A model generated the notes under the pieces. It was not told the DNA's origin and made no database searches. It was given only the letters and a program-made list of their open reading frames with translations. A program made the position numbers and the translations under genes. Below, in pieces: positions 20,210 through 30,469 of a DNA stretch of 47,531 nt (within the stretch, counting starts at the first letter, position 1; the number at the start of each line of letters is the position of its first letter). This DNA comes from Coemansia sp. RSA 922 (lineage: Eukaryota > Kickxellomycota > Kickxellomycetes > Kickxellales > Kickxellaceae). The stretch is from positions 1-47,531 of the forward strand of contig JANBQS010000041.1 in NCBI GenBank assembly GCA_027577415.1, written 5' to 3'.

Positions 20210-21673
20210 ATGTCTTCGTTTGCGTATACACCTGCTGAACAGAACCGGGTCAAACTAGCTGCTGCGCTCGGTTACCATTTAGATCCGATCAGTTACAAAG
20301 ACCTAGCGCTGATAATAACGATATCCGTAGTCTACGGGGTAGACCTATTGGCAGTTATTTTCATGTTATGGAACCGCAACTACCCGCCCTTGAAATCCAA
20401 ACGACCACTGCTAATGGCCGCAGCATTTGCCTCGTGTGTTTGCTGGTTTATCGGCGACCTACAGATCAACGGACATTTACACTTGGCACAGACGGGGTTG
20501 ACTAACTGTCGGGGTATCGGACTCTGGGTCCGAGTACTTTTGGGTGTATGCACAGTGAGCTCGTTGATCGCCCTTCGTTCGTACGGTTTGTTCCGCGTAT
20601 TTAGACAGAACAGGCCCTATAGAGGTTTGGGCCTGTACTTGCCGTTTTTGATCTACTGCGGCTGTACTCTGATTTATGGAGTTATTGCGCAGTTGTTGGG
20701 TCCCGAAAAAACCGTCGAGTACTTACCACTCCTAGATCTTTGTTATTGTCCAAAGCCGTTTCGAGCAGCGCTTTATGTCTATATCTGGACTACTTGGCTC
20801 TTTGTGGCGTTCGTTAATTGGCATATCCGCGGAATCAAAAGTTCGTTTAACGAAAGTAGAGAAATGGCCATGTCCTGCTTTTTTGTATTCGCCATACTAA
20901 CATTCTCAACAGCCTTGCAGTTTGCCCAGCCCAATTATCCGTTTCACCAGACTCAGCGACTATTGACAACGGCTATGGACCATCTGGGTACTAACCTAGT
21001 TTGGTGGGCGATCATGGGCGAACCACTTTTTAACTGCGTGTTCCGTAGACGGCGGTATTTGGAGTATTGGACGGCTAAATTGAAAAAAGACGGGCTACAA
21101 AACGCTTACGATATCGGGTCGTCTAGTGGACATTCGGCAGAAAATAATCTTACGTATGACGACGATGAAGAGTTTTTCTTCTCCAGTCCCAACCAACCAA
21201 CTCCCGTGTACCTGCCGAATGGCGAGCCGAGACCTGTATCTGGGCATAAGCGGAGAGCCAAATTTGCTCCTAACCGCGATTCGACTATCACAAGGAAACA
21301 GCTGGTAATACCGCCTATTATGTCTAAATCACCGCCCTGTGGCGATCCGTTTGATATCCCGCCAATGACTCCGACTACTGCCGTCAATTCGCCGAAATCT
21401 GACGACCCGTTCAAACGATTTAGCAGTAACTTTCGACCCACCAGTCAGGTATACGAGCAACCAAATTGTACGAGTCGTGCGTATTCTAATGTACCAGGTA
21501 CTGTTCTCGCCCAGGAATCGCAGTCCGTGCTGCCACCAGCAGGATCGAATTTGTCGCTGGATAGTATTTCTGATCAGAGAATCGCTGGTAGTGATGAGCG
21601 CCGCTGGTCTCAAAGCAGTAGTACTGATGACGAGGACTATGTAAGGTCGCCAACTAATCGACATATTATCTAA
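20210..21673 (+). CDS. 7TM receptor-like protein with long cytosolic tail
   Basis: The product is 487 aa. Seven hydrophobic segments lie between roughly residues 30 and 290. They begin LALIITISVVYGVDLLAVIF, and the last helix is LGTNLVWWAIMGEPLF, followed by a basic FRRRRYLEYW. Residues 300-487 are disordered, rich in Ser/Pro/Asp, with many Ser/Thr-Pro sites suitable for phosphorylation. The layout matches fungal G-protein-coupled-receptor-like proteins, some of which carry a C-terminal RGS domain; none is visible here. A plasma-membrane signalling receptor of unknown ligand is the best inference. Confidence 0.65.
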   Translation: MSSFAYTPAEQNRVKLAAALGYHLDPISYKDLALIITISVVYGVDLLAVIFMLWNRNYPPLKSKRPLLMAAAFASCVCWFIGDLQINGHLHLAQTGLTNCRGIGLWVRVLLGVCTVSSLIALRSYGLFRVFRQNRPYRGLGLYLPFLIYCGCTLIYGVIAQLLGPEKTVEYLPLLDLCYCPKPFRAALYVYIWTTWLFVAFVNWHIRGIKSSFNESREMAMSCFFVFAILTFSTALQFAQPNYPFHQTQRLLTTAMDHLGTNLVWWAIMGEPLFNCVFRRRRYLEYWTAKLKKDGLQNAYDIGSSSGHSAENNLTYDDDEEFFFSSPNQPTPVYLPNGEPRPVSGHKRRAKFAPNRDSTITRKQLVIPPIMSKSPPCGDPFDIPPMTPTTAVNSPKSDDPFKRFSSNFRPTSQVYEQPNCTSRAYSNVPGTVLAQESQSVLPPAGSNLSLDSISDQRIAGSDERRWSQSSSTDDEDYVRSPTNRHII

Positions 21674-22454
21674 GTGGTTTTTTGTTTTAAACATGTACAA
21701 ATGTATATTGGTGTAAAAAGTAGATGATACTCAAAATAATTTATACTTTGGGCATTTTCCTTGGGTTTAATGAGATGTGGGTGTATAAGTAAAGCCAAAG
21801 AAGAATCCTCGCTGCTTGGACAATGTCACAACATTCTATGCTCCCCTCACCTCCACTCTAATTCGTATTATAAGAAGACTATGTTCCCCCCCCCTATGAA
21901 TATGAGGAACCATGGGTTTTGATGTCTCTAGGACCAGCTCCATATAAAACCAGAATGTTATTAGACCTGGTCTTAATCAAGTTTATAATATTACATTTAT
22001 CAAATGTCACTTTTTTATTGCTGGCCAATGCTACTGGGTCCAATAAATATTTCCTCCAAATTTAAATGTATTTTGTTTAAACAACACTTTTTAAAATTTA
22101 TCAGCTATAAATAATAAAAACTAGTCTTAAATGTGCACTACACTGCTAAACTCTTCTGAACTATGAGACCTATAGGCATAAGAGGGCGCACTACTGATAC
22201 TAAAGACAGCTGATATGTAATCTAAAACAGAATATTTGGCGGTGTTGTGGGGGAGTAGTGTTAGAAGCCTAGTTTTCTATTTGGAACTAATGCTATTAGA
22301 AGTCAAGAGAAAAACTTTCTACTTATTAATTGAGATGCTAAGTAAGGAAAACATGTTAGTACTGAAACAATTACTGTGATCATCAGAGTCAGGCATAACC
22401 TCCCCTTGTTATCACATATCATGTCCTAGTCTACTCTTAGCTAATCTGCAGCGC
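21674..22454. other. AT-rich intergenic region
   Basis: No ORF of note. A CCAAT pair (about 22024 and 22040, the second in GTCCAATAAATATT) echoes the GTCCAATAAATC element of the small-protein promoter at 33566. A C9 run occurs near 21886. Confidence 0.45.
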
Positions 22455-22721
22455 TTATAGGCGAGGAATAGGATTAAAACGGAAATAGATATTAGTTACT
22501 GTTGCTCTTTCCATGATTTGATCATAAACGAGCGGGGGAGAGTTCACACCACCTTCTTTTGTATAAAACACAATCGCATAATTTGGCCCAGGCCATACTC
22601 CCTTTGCATCCATTAGCCTACACACTGCGCTTACCCACCGTTGAATCATCTCTTCCCTTTCTATAATAAATGAAGAACTCCAATTCGCATCAGCCTCATA
22701 ATTAAAACAAATCAAAGGCAT
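22455..22721 (-). CDS. Hypothetical 88-aa protein, possible relative of the 145/147-aa pair
   Basis: The ATG-started ORF lies in AT-rich DNA with TATAAAC immediately upstream, which may be chance. The segment GPNYAIVFYTKEGG followed by TNIYFRF resembles NESYIVIYANEYNNG...IKMFCMY and NKNYIVIFANNAEKG...IQIFYVE in the paralogous proteins at 30813 and 34025. A helix rich in Glu/Arg (REEMIQRWVSAVCRLMDAKG) precedes it, as in those proteins. The protein would be truncated relative to them. No function can be assigned. Confidence 0.35.
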   Translation of the reverse strand: MPLICFNYEADANWSSSFIIEREEMIQRWVSAVCRLMDAKGVWPGPNYAIVFYTKEGGVNSPPLVYDQIMERATVTNIYFRFNPIPRL

Positions 22722-22892
22722 AGTTTATAAGTGAATATATCTGTCAAGTATGGTAGGGATATGTGTTTAAGTGATGATGTCGGTGTAAGAATATAGAAGA
22801 AAAAAGGGCAGCAGCTGGCTGTCTTTTCATATTATTCTCCAGTAGAATTCTCAACTGCGCTTTTTTGTTCAGTGGGCAGATGCTTGGGAGTG

Positions 22893-22933
22893 GGGGGTGC
22901 TTTGGCTGACATCTGACAAAACAGAGCACCCCC
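22893..22933. repeat. Inverted repeat, 9-bp arms
   Basis: GGGGGTGCT (22893-22901) is the exact reverse complement of AGCACCCCC (22925-22933), with a 23-nt spacer. The same GGGGGTGCT word recurs in the 145-aa gene promoter at 30518-30526. It lies 170-210 bp upstream of the 88-aa ORF. Confidence 0.7.
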
Positions 22934-23347
22934 AACAGTTTCTATAAAAAAGGGCTTCAAAGGACTGAATTTATTTTGAAGTCATGAAAATATATCAGCT
23001 CTTTTAAACTCCGAAAGGGACATGTTATTTGTATATTAGTGATGTCATATTTTCCCCAATTTTGTGACACGAGGCGAAAAAAATAATGGCCAAAAAAAGC
23101 AGCTATATATTTTTTTGTTTGTTCAAAAAAGGCAATAGCAGAGACTTGAAAAATTACTCTGGCATGTGAGAAAAAGCCCAACCATTTTTCAATGGCTTTT
23201 TGCTTGCGTAGCCGGGAAAGCCCTCCCTTCCACCCGCCCTCGTGCAAGAATTCTCTAAAAAAGAAATCGTCGTTTCCATCCATGTTTTTCTTTAAACCAA
23301 ACATATTATTATCCAAAAAAATTACTCCATCTTAAACAATACCATTA
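22934..23347. other. Intergenic, no supported gene
   Basis: A minus-strand open frame (22957-23316) starts at TTG, not ATG, is Phe/Lys-rich and lies directly in the 3' flank of the oxidoreductase gene. I regard it as non-coding. Confidence 0.5.
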
Positions 23348-24553
23348 TTAGAATGTCTTCCTAATAGGAAAATCCTTCTCCTTCTGACTCAAGAAATAAT
23401 CCTTTCCCTTCATATTCCTAGCCATGACGTCGCCCCACCAACTATGACCGAGAGTCATACCCATTCCCTGGAATACACCCAAGTTCCTACCGATAGGTAC
23501 CAAAATCATAGACATCAAACTCCCATCCCACGGCTTCAATACTGCCGGTCTTCCGGTCTCGGGGGCCTTAATAAGCGCAATAAGGTTCTGAGCCACGCTA
23601 GCACCCTGTTCCGCAGCCTTTAACGCGAATTTAGCTCCAGCCGGCAGATTATTGACGTCGCCAGGAACGAAGATGTTGGTGAATTTGGGTGAATCCAATT
23701 GCAAATACCCATTGACCTTGATACCACCACGAGAATCACGCAGAGAGGTACCGAGTGCCGACTCCAATGTCTCCATATACTCGGTATGCAGTTGAGTACC
23801 TGTAGCTAAGATTTGTAGGTCGGATGTGTACTCGCGGCCGGAGGCTCCGTATAGAGTCAGTGGGCGTATAGAGCAGTCAAAAGTGGTACCGGTAGGGATA
23901 GACACTTTTTCGTTAAGGTATACGGTGACTCCGACTCGCTTTAGCTTGGATACTACGCCGTCGCTTAACGCTGGCTTAAAGTTTAGGGGTAGTAGACGGC
24001 CCGCCGAATGTACCAATGTGACGGTCTTATCCGGGTACGCGTGTCCAATTTCTCCTGCCATTTCGACGCCTACGGCACCGCCACCCACGATTAAAATCGA
24101 CTGCGCCTGAGCTATATTATCAAACATACGAGCTGCCTCCTCCTGCGCCTCAGCAATGGATTGGGAACGGAGGTTGGCCGGTAACTTGTTGCGGGAACCA
24201 GTGGCTAGTACCAAATAATCAAAGGATACGGTTTGACCATCACTGAGCGATACAGTGTTAGCCGTGACGGAGGTTAACTCGCCCTGGATGAACTGGTGTT
24301 TGGGCGAATACGGGTCGACTTCATGAGAAGTTAAAAGAGTGGAGAGAGGGAATATTAGCTTCTTGCCAAACTCCTTATCGACTATCGAACGTGGTGCTCC
24401 CAGTGCGTGGTAATGGTAGGCATTACGGTCAATGAGAGTTATGCGGAGATTCGGGTATCCTCCGGACTTGCTGAATGTGGCTAGGGTCTTGGCTACTTTT
24501 ATACCGGCAACGGAGACGCCAACTATAACTACGTGTATTTCGCGAGCAGACAT
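23348..24553 (-). CDS. AIFM2/FSP1-like FAD-dependent oxidoreductase
   Basis: This intronless ORF of 401 aa is a pyridine-nucleotide-disulfide oxidoreductase. It has an N-terminal FAD-binding Rossmann motif VVIVGVSVAG (residues 8-17) and a second nucleotide-binding motif ILIVGGGAVGVEMAGEIG around residues 152-170 for NAD(P)H. It also has the ATGS/ATGT strands (LVLATGSRN, ILATGTQL) and the C-terminal FAD motif FTNIFVPGDVNNL. There is no transmembrane segment or obvious mitochondrial presequence. The size and layout fit the AMID/AIFM2 group, which reduces quinones with NAD(P)H. Some fungal members act as alternative NADH dehydrogenases, but those are longer. Confidence 0.85.
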   Translation of the reverse strand: MSAREIHVVIVGVSVAGIKVAKTLATFSKSGGYPNLRITLIDRNAYHYHALGAPRSIVDKEFGKKLIFPLSTLLTSHEVDPYSPKHQFIQGELTSVTANTVSLSDGQTVSFDYLVLATGSRNKLPANLRSQSIAEAQEEAARMFDNIAQAQSILIVGGGAVGVEMAGEIGHAYPDKTVTLVHSAGRLLPLNFKPALSDGVVSKLKRVGVTVYLNEKVSIPTGTTFDCSIRPLTLYGASGREYTSDLQILATGTQLHTEYMETLESALGTSLRDSRGGIKVNGYLQLDSPKFTNIFVPGDVNNLPAGAKFALKAAEQGASVAQNLIALIKAPETGRPAVLKPWDGSLMSMILVPIGRNLGVFQGMGMTLGHSWWGDVMARNMKGKDYFLSQKEKDFPIRKTF

Positions 24554-24848
24554 AGTTGAAAAATAATAAAAGTAGAAGAAATAAAAAAAGGGTTTGTTGG
24601 GGAGCTCTTTTTTCTTTCACCGACGTCTCTTCTTTTAAAGGAGGGTGGGGGGCGAATAGTCAGCCACATGTGTATTAGTAATACAAGAGTTGTTTACTAA
24701 TTGTTTTTTTGGGCATCTCACACGCCTCAATTTCGCACTCTATTGTCAAAAATGACAAATTGGGGTGGATCTGCATGTTATTTCTGTGAAGCCACACATA
24801 CAACGGAGGCTCCGTCTTTTTGTTATTAAGAAATAAAAAAAATCTAGC

Positions 24849-27485
24849 TCAGAGCTCCGCATGAGCTCCGGTATCTTCAACATCGCTATAGGCAACTGAG
24901 ACCGCCGAAACGTTAACCTTAGGCTCTGGGTTGATTCCGACTGCTGGCATACTGACGGGTGGCTCAAAGTTGGGCGCAACGTGTACAGCGACAGGATTAC
25001 TTTTCTCAATCACAGCGTTTGCCGGAATAGAAACGGGACTGTCAATATCAGCGATATTGCCAACACTACTCGACTCCTCCGCATCAACAGACCCAATAGC
25101 AGACGATGGCGATGTCAGCGCCACTTGTTCGGGCTCAGGAACAGCATCGTCCACAGGCGCGTCGTCATCCTCCTCAGCAGCGTCGTCGTCTTCAACAGCG
25201 TCAATGGGCTTGGCAGCCTCTGTTGCTGATGACGGAGGGGGCGGGTCAGTGGCGCGTACTCCGCCAATAGCATGCTCACAATCGAAATCCCAAGTCTTCA
25301 GCCACTTTGTCTTTTGGCAGGCGTCCTTGGTCCAAGTCCGCGAATAGGTGATATAGCTGAAAGTGTTAAACACATGGAGCACTGCCGCCGCTACAGCCAC
25401 ATAGACCGAGACACGAACGATGGCTGGCATCTTCGCCGTGAACAGGTCGAGTGTAAAGGCCAGTACGAGGATAGCCATCCACAAGGCAGGGAAGTAATGG
25501 TGAATGAACAGCTCACGGCCCATTAGGAAGAACGGCACGTAGTGGCAGGCCCAAGCAATGACGAAAAAGCCAGCCGACGAAAAGTACAGGCGACGCTGGC
25601 CGCCCAGAGACGGGAATATCTGGCGCTTGTCCATGAGGAACAACACGGCACGCACAAGGCCAAACAGAGCAACAGCAGCCAGCGACGCCCACCATATGAG
25701 AGGATTGCCTAGCTGGTAGACAAAGTGACCACGGCCACCCCAGTAGGCGGTTCCGCGACGCAGCCAGGCCCAGTGCTGAGGTCTCGCGGCAAAGGGATGG
25801 TCGCCAGTCAGGGACTCGTTGCTCTCAGCCATCAGCTTATTGTACTCCCAGATCTTACCCCACACGCTCATGGGCCGGTACTTTGCCTTCTTCACGCCCA
25901 TCTCGGCTGTGGCATTGGGGTAGTTCGAGTACTCGACATGCCACGTCGACATGCGAGGCATGCAGTTCCGCATGCAGTTGACCTCGGTCTGCTCGAACGC
26001 CCACTTTGGCAGCTTTTTGCGAGAATTGTAAACAGCGCACTGCAGGTTGCGGTGGACCAGTCGGAACCGCGAGTAAATGGCTTGCACCCGCACGTCGGAG
26101 CCAGGCTCGTTTTTATCGCCACTCAGAATTTCCACTCTAAAGTCGTCGTTGGTGTCGCCGGCAAAGCCCGGGAATCCGTATCCGCTCAGCTCAAACTTTT
26201 GGTCGTCGCTGCTCATCGCCGGTCTCTTGTCATGCGAGTGGAGGAACTTGCCAGTGATCTTGTGCCGCAGTCTGACGGTCTCCCCGGTCTTCACTGGCAC
26301 CGGTCCCGCGGAGCTGTCGACAGTCGTGTTGAATGCCGGCTCAACCACCCAGATGTTGTTCTCGTCGGCGTGCCCGTAGATGGTGATCTGCTGCTGGCCG
26401 CTGCCCTTCTCGTGCTGCCAGTTGTGCGTGTGCGAGTGCAAGTATCCGCTCTGCGCATTCGACGAGCGCATGCGGATCTCCGACCCATAGAAGACGTCGC
26501 GGTCCGTCGACACGTCCAGCCCGCCCCGCAGTGTGGTCTGGAACTCTGGCGTCATCATTGAGTTCGCATCGCCCGAAGTGTGCAGCAGCGCAAAATGCAC
26601 CTGGAACCAGAACACGTACACGGCAAATGGAACCGCCAGAAGACCCACGGCGCGAGATGCAAAGTGCATGCACCAGCGAGTGGGCGACAGCGAGCGGTCA
26701 GCGATTTTGTCCCACAGGTCAGAGATGGTCGACAGGCCGACGGCAGGGAAGAGGAACAGTCCGACCCACTTACAGCTCGCAGCACAGCCCATCAGCACGC
26801 CGGTCGAGATCAGCCAGAACCACCACACGCCGCTAAACGACTGGCCCTGCTTAGTCCAGAACATCGACCACGCGGTCAGAGTCAGCACAGTGAAAAACAC
26901 CAGCGGAGAGTCCAACAGGATCAGCCTCGACTGAGTGACAAGCCCATTCTCAAAGCACACCAGCAGCGACGCCAACAGCGCAGTGTCCATACGATATCCA
27001 CACGCCCTCGTAGCAGCAAACGTCGCCGGCACAGTAAGCGCTCCCAAAAACGCAGGCAAAAGACGCATACCCACATAGGGAACTCCAGCTGCCGCATAGT
27101 CGAGGCCAATTGACTTGAAATCAAACACTCCGTCGTAGCCGGCGAGTTTCCCCGCTGCGGCAAACATCATTTTGGCCAACGGCGGGTGCAGGTCGTAAAA
27201 ATACGTGCCGTTAATGTACTTACCCGCAAATTTACCGAAATGTACCTCATCGAATACTACTTGGTTTGGAACTGACAGTCGCCAGCAACGGACAATAAGT
27301 GCAACGCCTGTTACTAAAAGCAGAAGCAAAGTGTCCGTCCTAGTACACGTCCAGTTGGCGTAGAACGGCGGAGTGACTACCGTACATGTCTCGGTGCCCT
27401 TGGTGACAGTGGGCTCGATACTCTTCGTCGCATGACCCTTTGGACGATGGGCCTTTTGGTCAGCCGGGTCCATTTCAGTCGTCAT
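24849..27485 (-). CDS. Protein O-mannosyltransferase (PMT family) with acidic C-terminal extension
   Basis: The product is 878 aa. It transfers mannose from dolichol-phosphate-mannose to Ser/Thr of secretory proteins in the ER. The first luminal loop has the conserved FDEVHFGKF (D79, E80) and DLHPPLAK. The motif ENGLVTQSRLILLDSPL follows. A MIR region (about 320-480) includes SGYLHSHTHNW, GQQQITIYGH and KFLHSHDKRP. A C-terminal multi-TM block follows, with FFLMGRELFIHHYFPALW. VTQSRLILLDSPL is closest to the PMT1 type by eye; the subtype is not certain. After the last TM helix a tail of roughly 130 residues is Asp/Glu/Ala/Pro-rich, longer than usual. It lies upstream-tandem with HIS6. Confidence 0.93.
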   Translation of the reverse strand: MTTEMDPADQKAHRPKGHATKSIEPTVTKGTETCTVVTPPFYANWTCTRTDTLLLLLVTGVALIVRCWRLSVPNQVVFDEVHFGKFAGKYINGTYFYDLHPPLAKMMFAAAGKLAGYDGVFDFKSIGLDYAAAGVPYVGMRLLPAFLGALTVPATFAATRACGYRMDTALLASLLVCFENGLVTQSRLILLDSPLVFFTVLTLTAWSMFWTKQGQSFSGVWWFWLISTGVLMGCAASCKWVGLFLFPAVGLSTISDLWDKIADRSLSPTRWCMHFASRAVGLLAVPFAVYVFWFQVHFALLHTSGDANSMMTPEFQTTLRGGLDVSTDRDVFYGSEIRMRSSNAQSGYLHSHTHNWQHEKGSGQQQITIYGHADENNIWVVEPAFNTTVDSSAGPVPVKTGETVRLRHKITGKFLHSHDKRPAMSSDDQKFELSGYGFPGFAGDTNDDFRVEILSGDKNEPGSDVRVQAIYSRFRLVHRNLQCAVYNSRKKLPKWAFEQTEVNCMRNCMPRMSTWHVEYSNYPNATAEMGVKKAKYRPMSVWGKIWEYNKLMAESNESLTGDHPFAARPQHWAWLRRGTAYWGGRGHFVYQLGNPLIWWASLAAVALFGLVRAVLFLMDKRQIFPSLGGQRRLYFSSAGFFVIAWACHYVPFFLMGRELFIHHYFPALWMAILVLAFTLDLFTAKMPAIVRVSVYVAVAAAVLHVFNTFSYITYSRTWTKDACQKTKWLKTWDFDCEHAIGGVRATDPPPPSSATEAAKPIDAVEDDDAAEEDDDAPVDDAVPEPEQVALTSPSSAIGSVDAEESSSVGNIADIDSPVSIPANAVIEKSNPVAVHVAPNFEPPVSMPAVGINPEPKVNVSAVSVAYSDVEDTGAHAEL

Positions 27486-27683
27486 TCAGATGGCGTTAAA
27501 ATGGAAGAAGAAGGAAAAAAAGAAGTCGTTGAAATATTGAAAAGTGGATCCAGAAAAGAAGGAAAAGATAGCATTGCCTAAAAATAGCGGTCCGCATATG
27601 CCACTCCTCCCTGGATGAGAATGCATGTAAGCAGTAAGTAGCAGTAGCTAAACGCGTTCATAAAAAGCGCACATGTGGATCTC

Positions 27684-28460
27684 TTACAGCGAGCCAGTCT
27701 TGTTCCACTCGACACACTCGGCAAACATCACTCCTTTGCCGCCAAAGATATCCAGGGCGCTACCAATAGTGAGATCGACTCTTCCATTGGACAGCCTATT
27801 AACCAGCTCCAGATCAGCTATAGTCGAGGCACCTCCAGCATAAGTAACAGGGACCGGCGACAGTCTTCCCAGCGTCTCCACCAGCTTCTCGTCGATTCCG
27901 CCGCACAGACCCTCGACGTCAGCTGCATGCACGAGGAACTCTGAGCAAAACTCTGACATCATCTGGATCGTTTCCCTGTTGATTCGCATATCAGTCAGGG
28001 TCTGCCACCGGTCCATAGCCACCACCCAGCCGTCTCCATTACACCGACAGCTGAGGTCGACGACCAACCGATCTCTGCCAATAAGACCAGAGAGGGTCTT
28101 CAGTCGGTCTGCAGAGAAACTCCCGTGGGGGAACAGCCAGCTCGTTACTATGACTTTGGATGCCCCGCGGTCCAGCCACAATTGTGCGTTGTCAATGGTT
28201 ATGCCTCCGCCAACTTGCAAGCCCTGAGGCCATGCTTGGAGTGCATCGATGGCCGCTTGCTCATTGCCAGGACCTAGCTTTATTACGTGTCCGCCACTCA
28301 GCTCGTGGTCGCGGTACAGCTGGGCATAGTGAGTGGAAGAAAGTGTCGATACAAAGTTTGTCTTTAGATCGGCGCTGTCGTCGTGGAGCGTGCCGCCTAC
28401 TATCTGCTTGACTTGGCCATCGTGGAGGTCAATGCAAGGCCTGAATTGTGAGTGCGTCAT
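27684..28460 (-). CDS. HIS6: Phosphoribosylformimino-AICAR-phosphate isomerase, histidine biosynthesis
   Basis: The start is the ATG at 28458-28460 ([20 protein letters not shown]), giving 258 aa; upstream in-frame codons lack family similarity. The eukaryotic HIS6 hallmarks are present: [16 protein letters not shown], the LQVGGGIT phosphate-binding loop, VDLSCR, and a C-terminal phosphate-binding YAGGAST. A (beta/alpha)8 barrel catalyses the fourth step of histidine synthesis, the isomerisation of ProFAR to PRFAR, in the cytosol. It shares a 316-bp divergent promoter region with the eIF4B-like gene. The length and motifs are normal. Confidence 0.95.
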   Translation of the reverse strand: MTHSQFRPCIDLHDGQVKQIVGGTLHDDSADLKTNFVSTLSSTHYAQLYRDHELSGGHVIKLGPGNEQAAIDALQAWPQGLQVGGGITIDNAQLWLDRGASKVIVTSWLFPHGSFSADRLKTLSGLIGRDRLVVDLSCRCNGDGWVVAMDRWQTLTDMRINRETIQMMSEFCSEFLVHAADVEGLCGGIDEKLVETLGRLSPVPVTYAGGASTIADLELVNRLSNGRVDLTIGSALDIFGGKGVMFAECVEWNKTGSL

Positions 28461-28776
28461 AATTACGAACAAATAGTGGAGCTGGAAAGATACTCTAGGG
28501 AAACGTTGCTTGTGGCTGCATAAAGATCCCACCGATCACCGCTAATCGGCCAAGACTAAATCTGTTGGGGGGAGGATACATGCAGAAAGCGAGAAAGAGG
28601 GAAAAAAAAACCTCTTTTTCCAATTTTGGCTTGAATTCCAGTTTGTCTTTATACTTTTGTGAATTTCTTTTATTGGAATTTACTTTCGCTCTCTTTTAAC
28701 GCGCACGTCGTCTACTCTCGGCTCTTCGCGTATCAACTTTTAACCAGAAAAAAAGAAGCATTTATATTTGTGAATC

Positions 28777-30316
28777 ATGCCTGGTACGTACTATTTATAA
28801 ATCCAGGAGAAACATTTTTTTCTTGCAGGCGTCGTGACAAAGTGCCAAATATGCTGACTAATTATTCTCTATATGTGTGCGTGTAGCGAAGAAGAAAGGA
28901 GGAAAAGGACAGAAAATGAGTCTGGGAGACTTTTTGAATGAAGGGCCTTCGAATATGTCTTGGGCAGACGAGGACTTGGCGCTGCCCTCTGCGCCCATGG
29001 CCACCTCTGCCGCGCCAACACGCGCGTCAGTGCTCGATGCCCCTGACCGCAAGGACCTCCCCGGTCGTCGCGAATACGACATGCCGCAGCGCGAGTCCCG
29101 CGCCCCTGTTGATTTCCCTACCGAGCCTCCGTTTACCGCCTACGTGGGTAACTTGTCATACGCTGCTGATGAGGCTATGCTACGCGAGTTCTTTTCCGGT
29201 GTGCAGACAGTGAGACTGGTTCGTGACCGCGAGACCGACAGGCCAAAGGGTTTCGGATATGTTCAGTTCGAGACTCTGGACTCGTTGAAGGAGGCTGTTG
29301 CCAAGGACGGGAGTGAAATGGGCGGTAGGCAGTTGAGAGTCAATGTGTCTGAGGCTCGCCCTAACCAGGGAGGAGGTGCGCAGGAGGACCGTACTGGCGG
29401 TGCTACTAACTGGCGTCGTGCTGACGCCCTTCCCGTGGAGACTACTAGTCCGTTCGAGTCGCGCAGTAGCAGTGGCTTTGGCCGCAGTGCCAGTGGCTTT
29501 GGGAGAACTGCCAGCTCGGGTCGCGAGCCCCGCGAGCCGCGTGAGCCACTGCCGCCATCGGTGGCGGAGAAAGTATCGGACTGGAGGGTCCACAAAGAAC
29601 CCGTTGTAGTTGAGGCCCAGTCTCCCCCGCAGACTGCTGCTCCTGCCCCACCGAAGCGCAGTGGGTTTAGCGATCGGTTCTCGAGGTCGTCGAGTGGTGC
29701 TGGACCTGACTCGGGTGATGAGCCAAAGGTGTGGCGTCGTGAGCGTCGTGACAGCGATAGTGCTACGCCACCGGCTGTTGAGAGACAGTCATCGGCTCCA
29801 CGCAGAGAACCGAGAGAACCCCGCGAGTACCACGCTCCTCGCGATCGGTCCGCTAGCCGCGAACCTACTCGTGCCCCGCGTCAGCCCACTGTCGCTGAGC
29901 AGGCTAATACATGGAGAGCTACCCGTGCCCCGCCAGCACCTGCGGCTGCGGCTGCCGAAAAGCCTGTTGAGCAAGAGGTCGCTGAACCTGAAGCTGCTAA
30001 GCCTGAGGTTGTTGAACCCGAGGTTGCGGAGCCGGTAGCGCCTGTTGCGGAGCCTGTTGTCGACGAGGAAGGATGGAGCCAGGTCGAAAAGCCTACTGCT
30101 CCTCGTCGTGCGCCAAATGCCCCAGCTACTGGTCGTGGTGGTGGCCGTAACTTTGACCGTAATCGTAGCGGCAGTGGACGGCACCGCGAAGCAACCGCGG
30201 AGACTAATGGTGAGACTGAAAAACGGTCGCCAAGACCTTCGGAGAGACGTACTGGCGGCGGCTTTTTTGCTACTCGGGATGCCACTGCTACTGAGTCTGG
30301 AAGCTGGCGGCGTTAA
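28777..30316 (+). CDS. eIF4B-like RRM translation factor (TIF3-like), start in a 7-nt coding exon
   Basis: The main frame at 28877 lacks an ATG in its first codons. Exon 1 supplies it: ATGCCTG at 28777-28783, then a 103-nt intron (28784-28886) with GTACGT donor, GCTGACTAAT branch region and GTAG acceptor. The join gives MPAKKKGGKGQKMSLGDFL, 478 aa in total. The RRM at about 85-160 has RNP2 YVGNL and RNP1 GFGYVQFE. The lysine-rich N terminus and SLGDFL are characteristic of eIF4B. The remainder is disordered, rich in Arg/Glu/Pro/Ser, with repeats such as EPREPRE and a Val/Glu/Pro-rich segment. eIF4B stimulates eIF4A helicase during cap-dependent initiation in the cytoplasm. Confidence 0.88.
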
Positions 30317-30469
30317 ATAATGGATATCGTGAATTATTTTTTATTTTTTAAAATGCTGAGCTCCCATCTTTTTTTTCTTTCCTCTTCTTTTTTACTATCC
30401 AAAAAATGTTAAGTTCTATTCAACTATGCAGAATCAGATTTTTGGAATTATCCATGTCCAGTTGTCTCA

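Noticed and set aside
22957..23316. 119-codon minus-strand ORF downstream of the oxidoreductase
   Set aside because: It begins with TTG, not ATG, is low-complexity, and lies in the 3' flank of a real gene.
25725..26561. 278-codon ORF antisense to the mannosyltransferase
   Set aside because: It overlaps the MIR-region coding sequence and shows no domain of its own; shadow frame.
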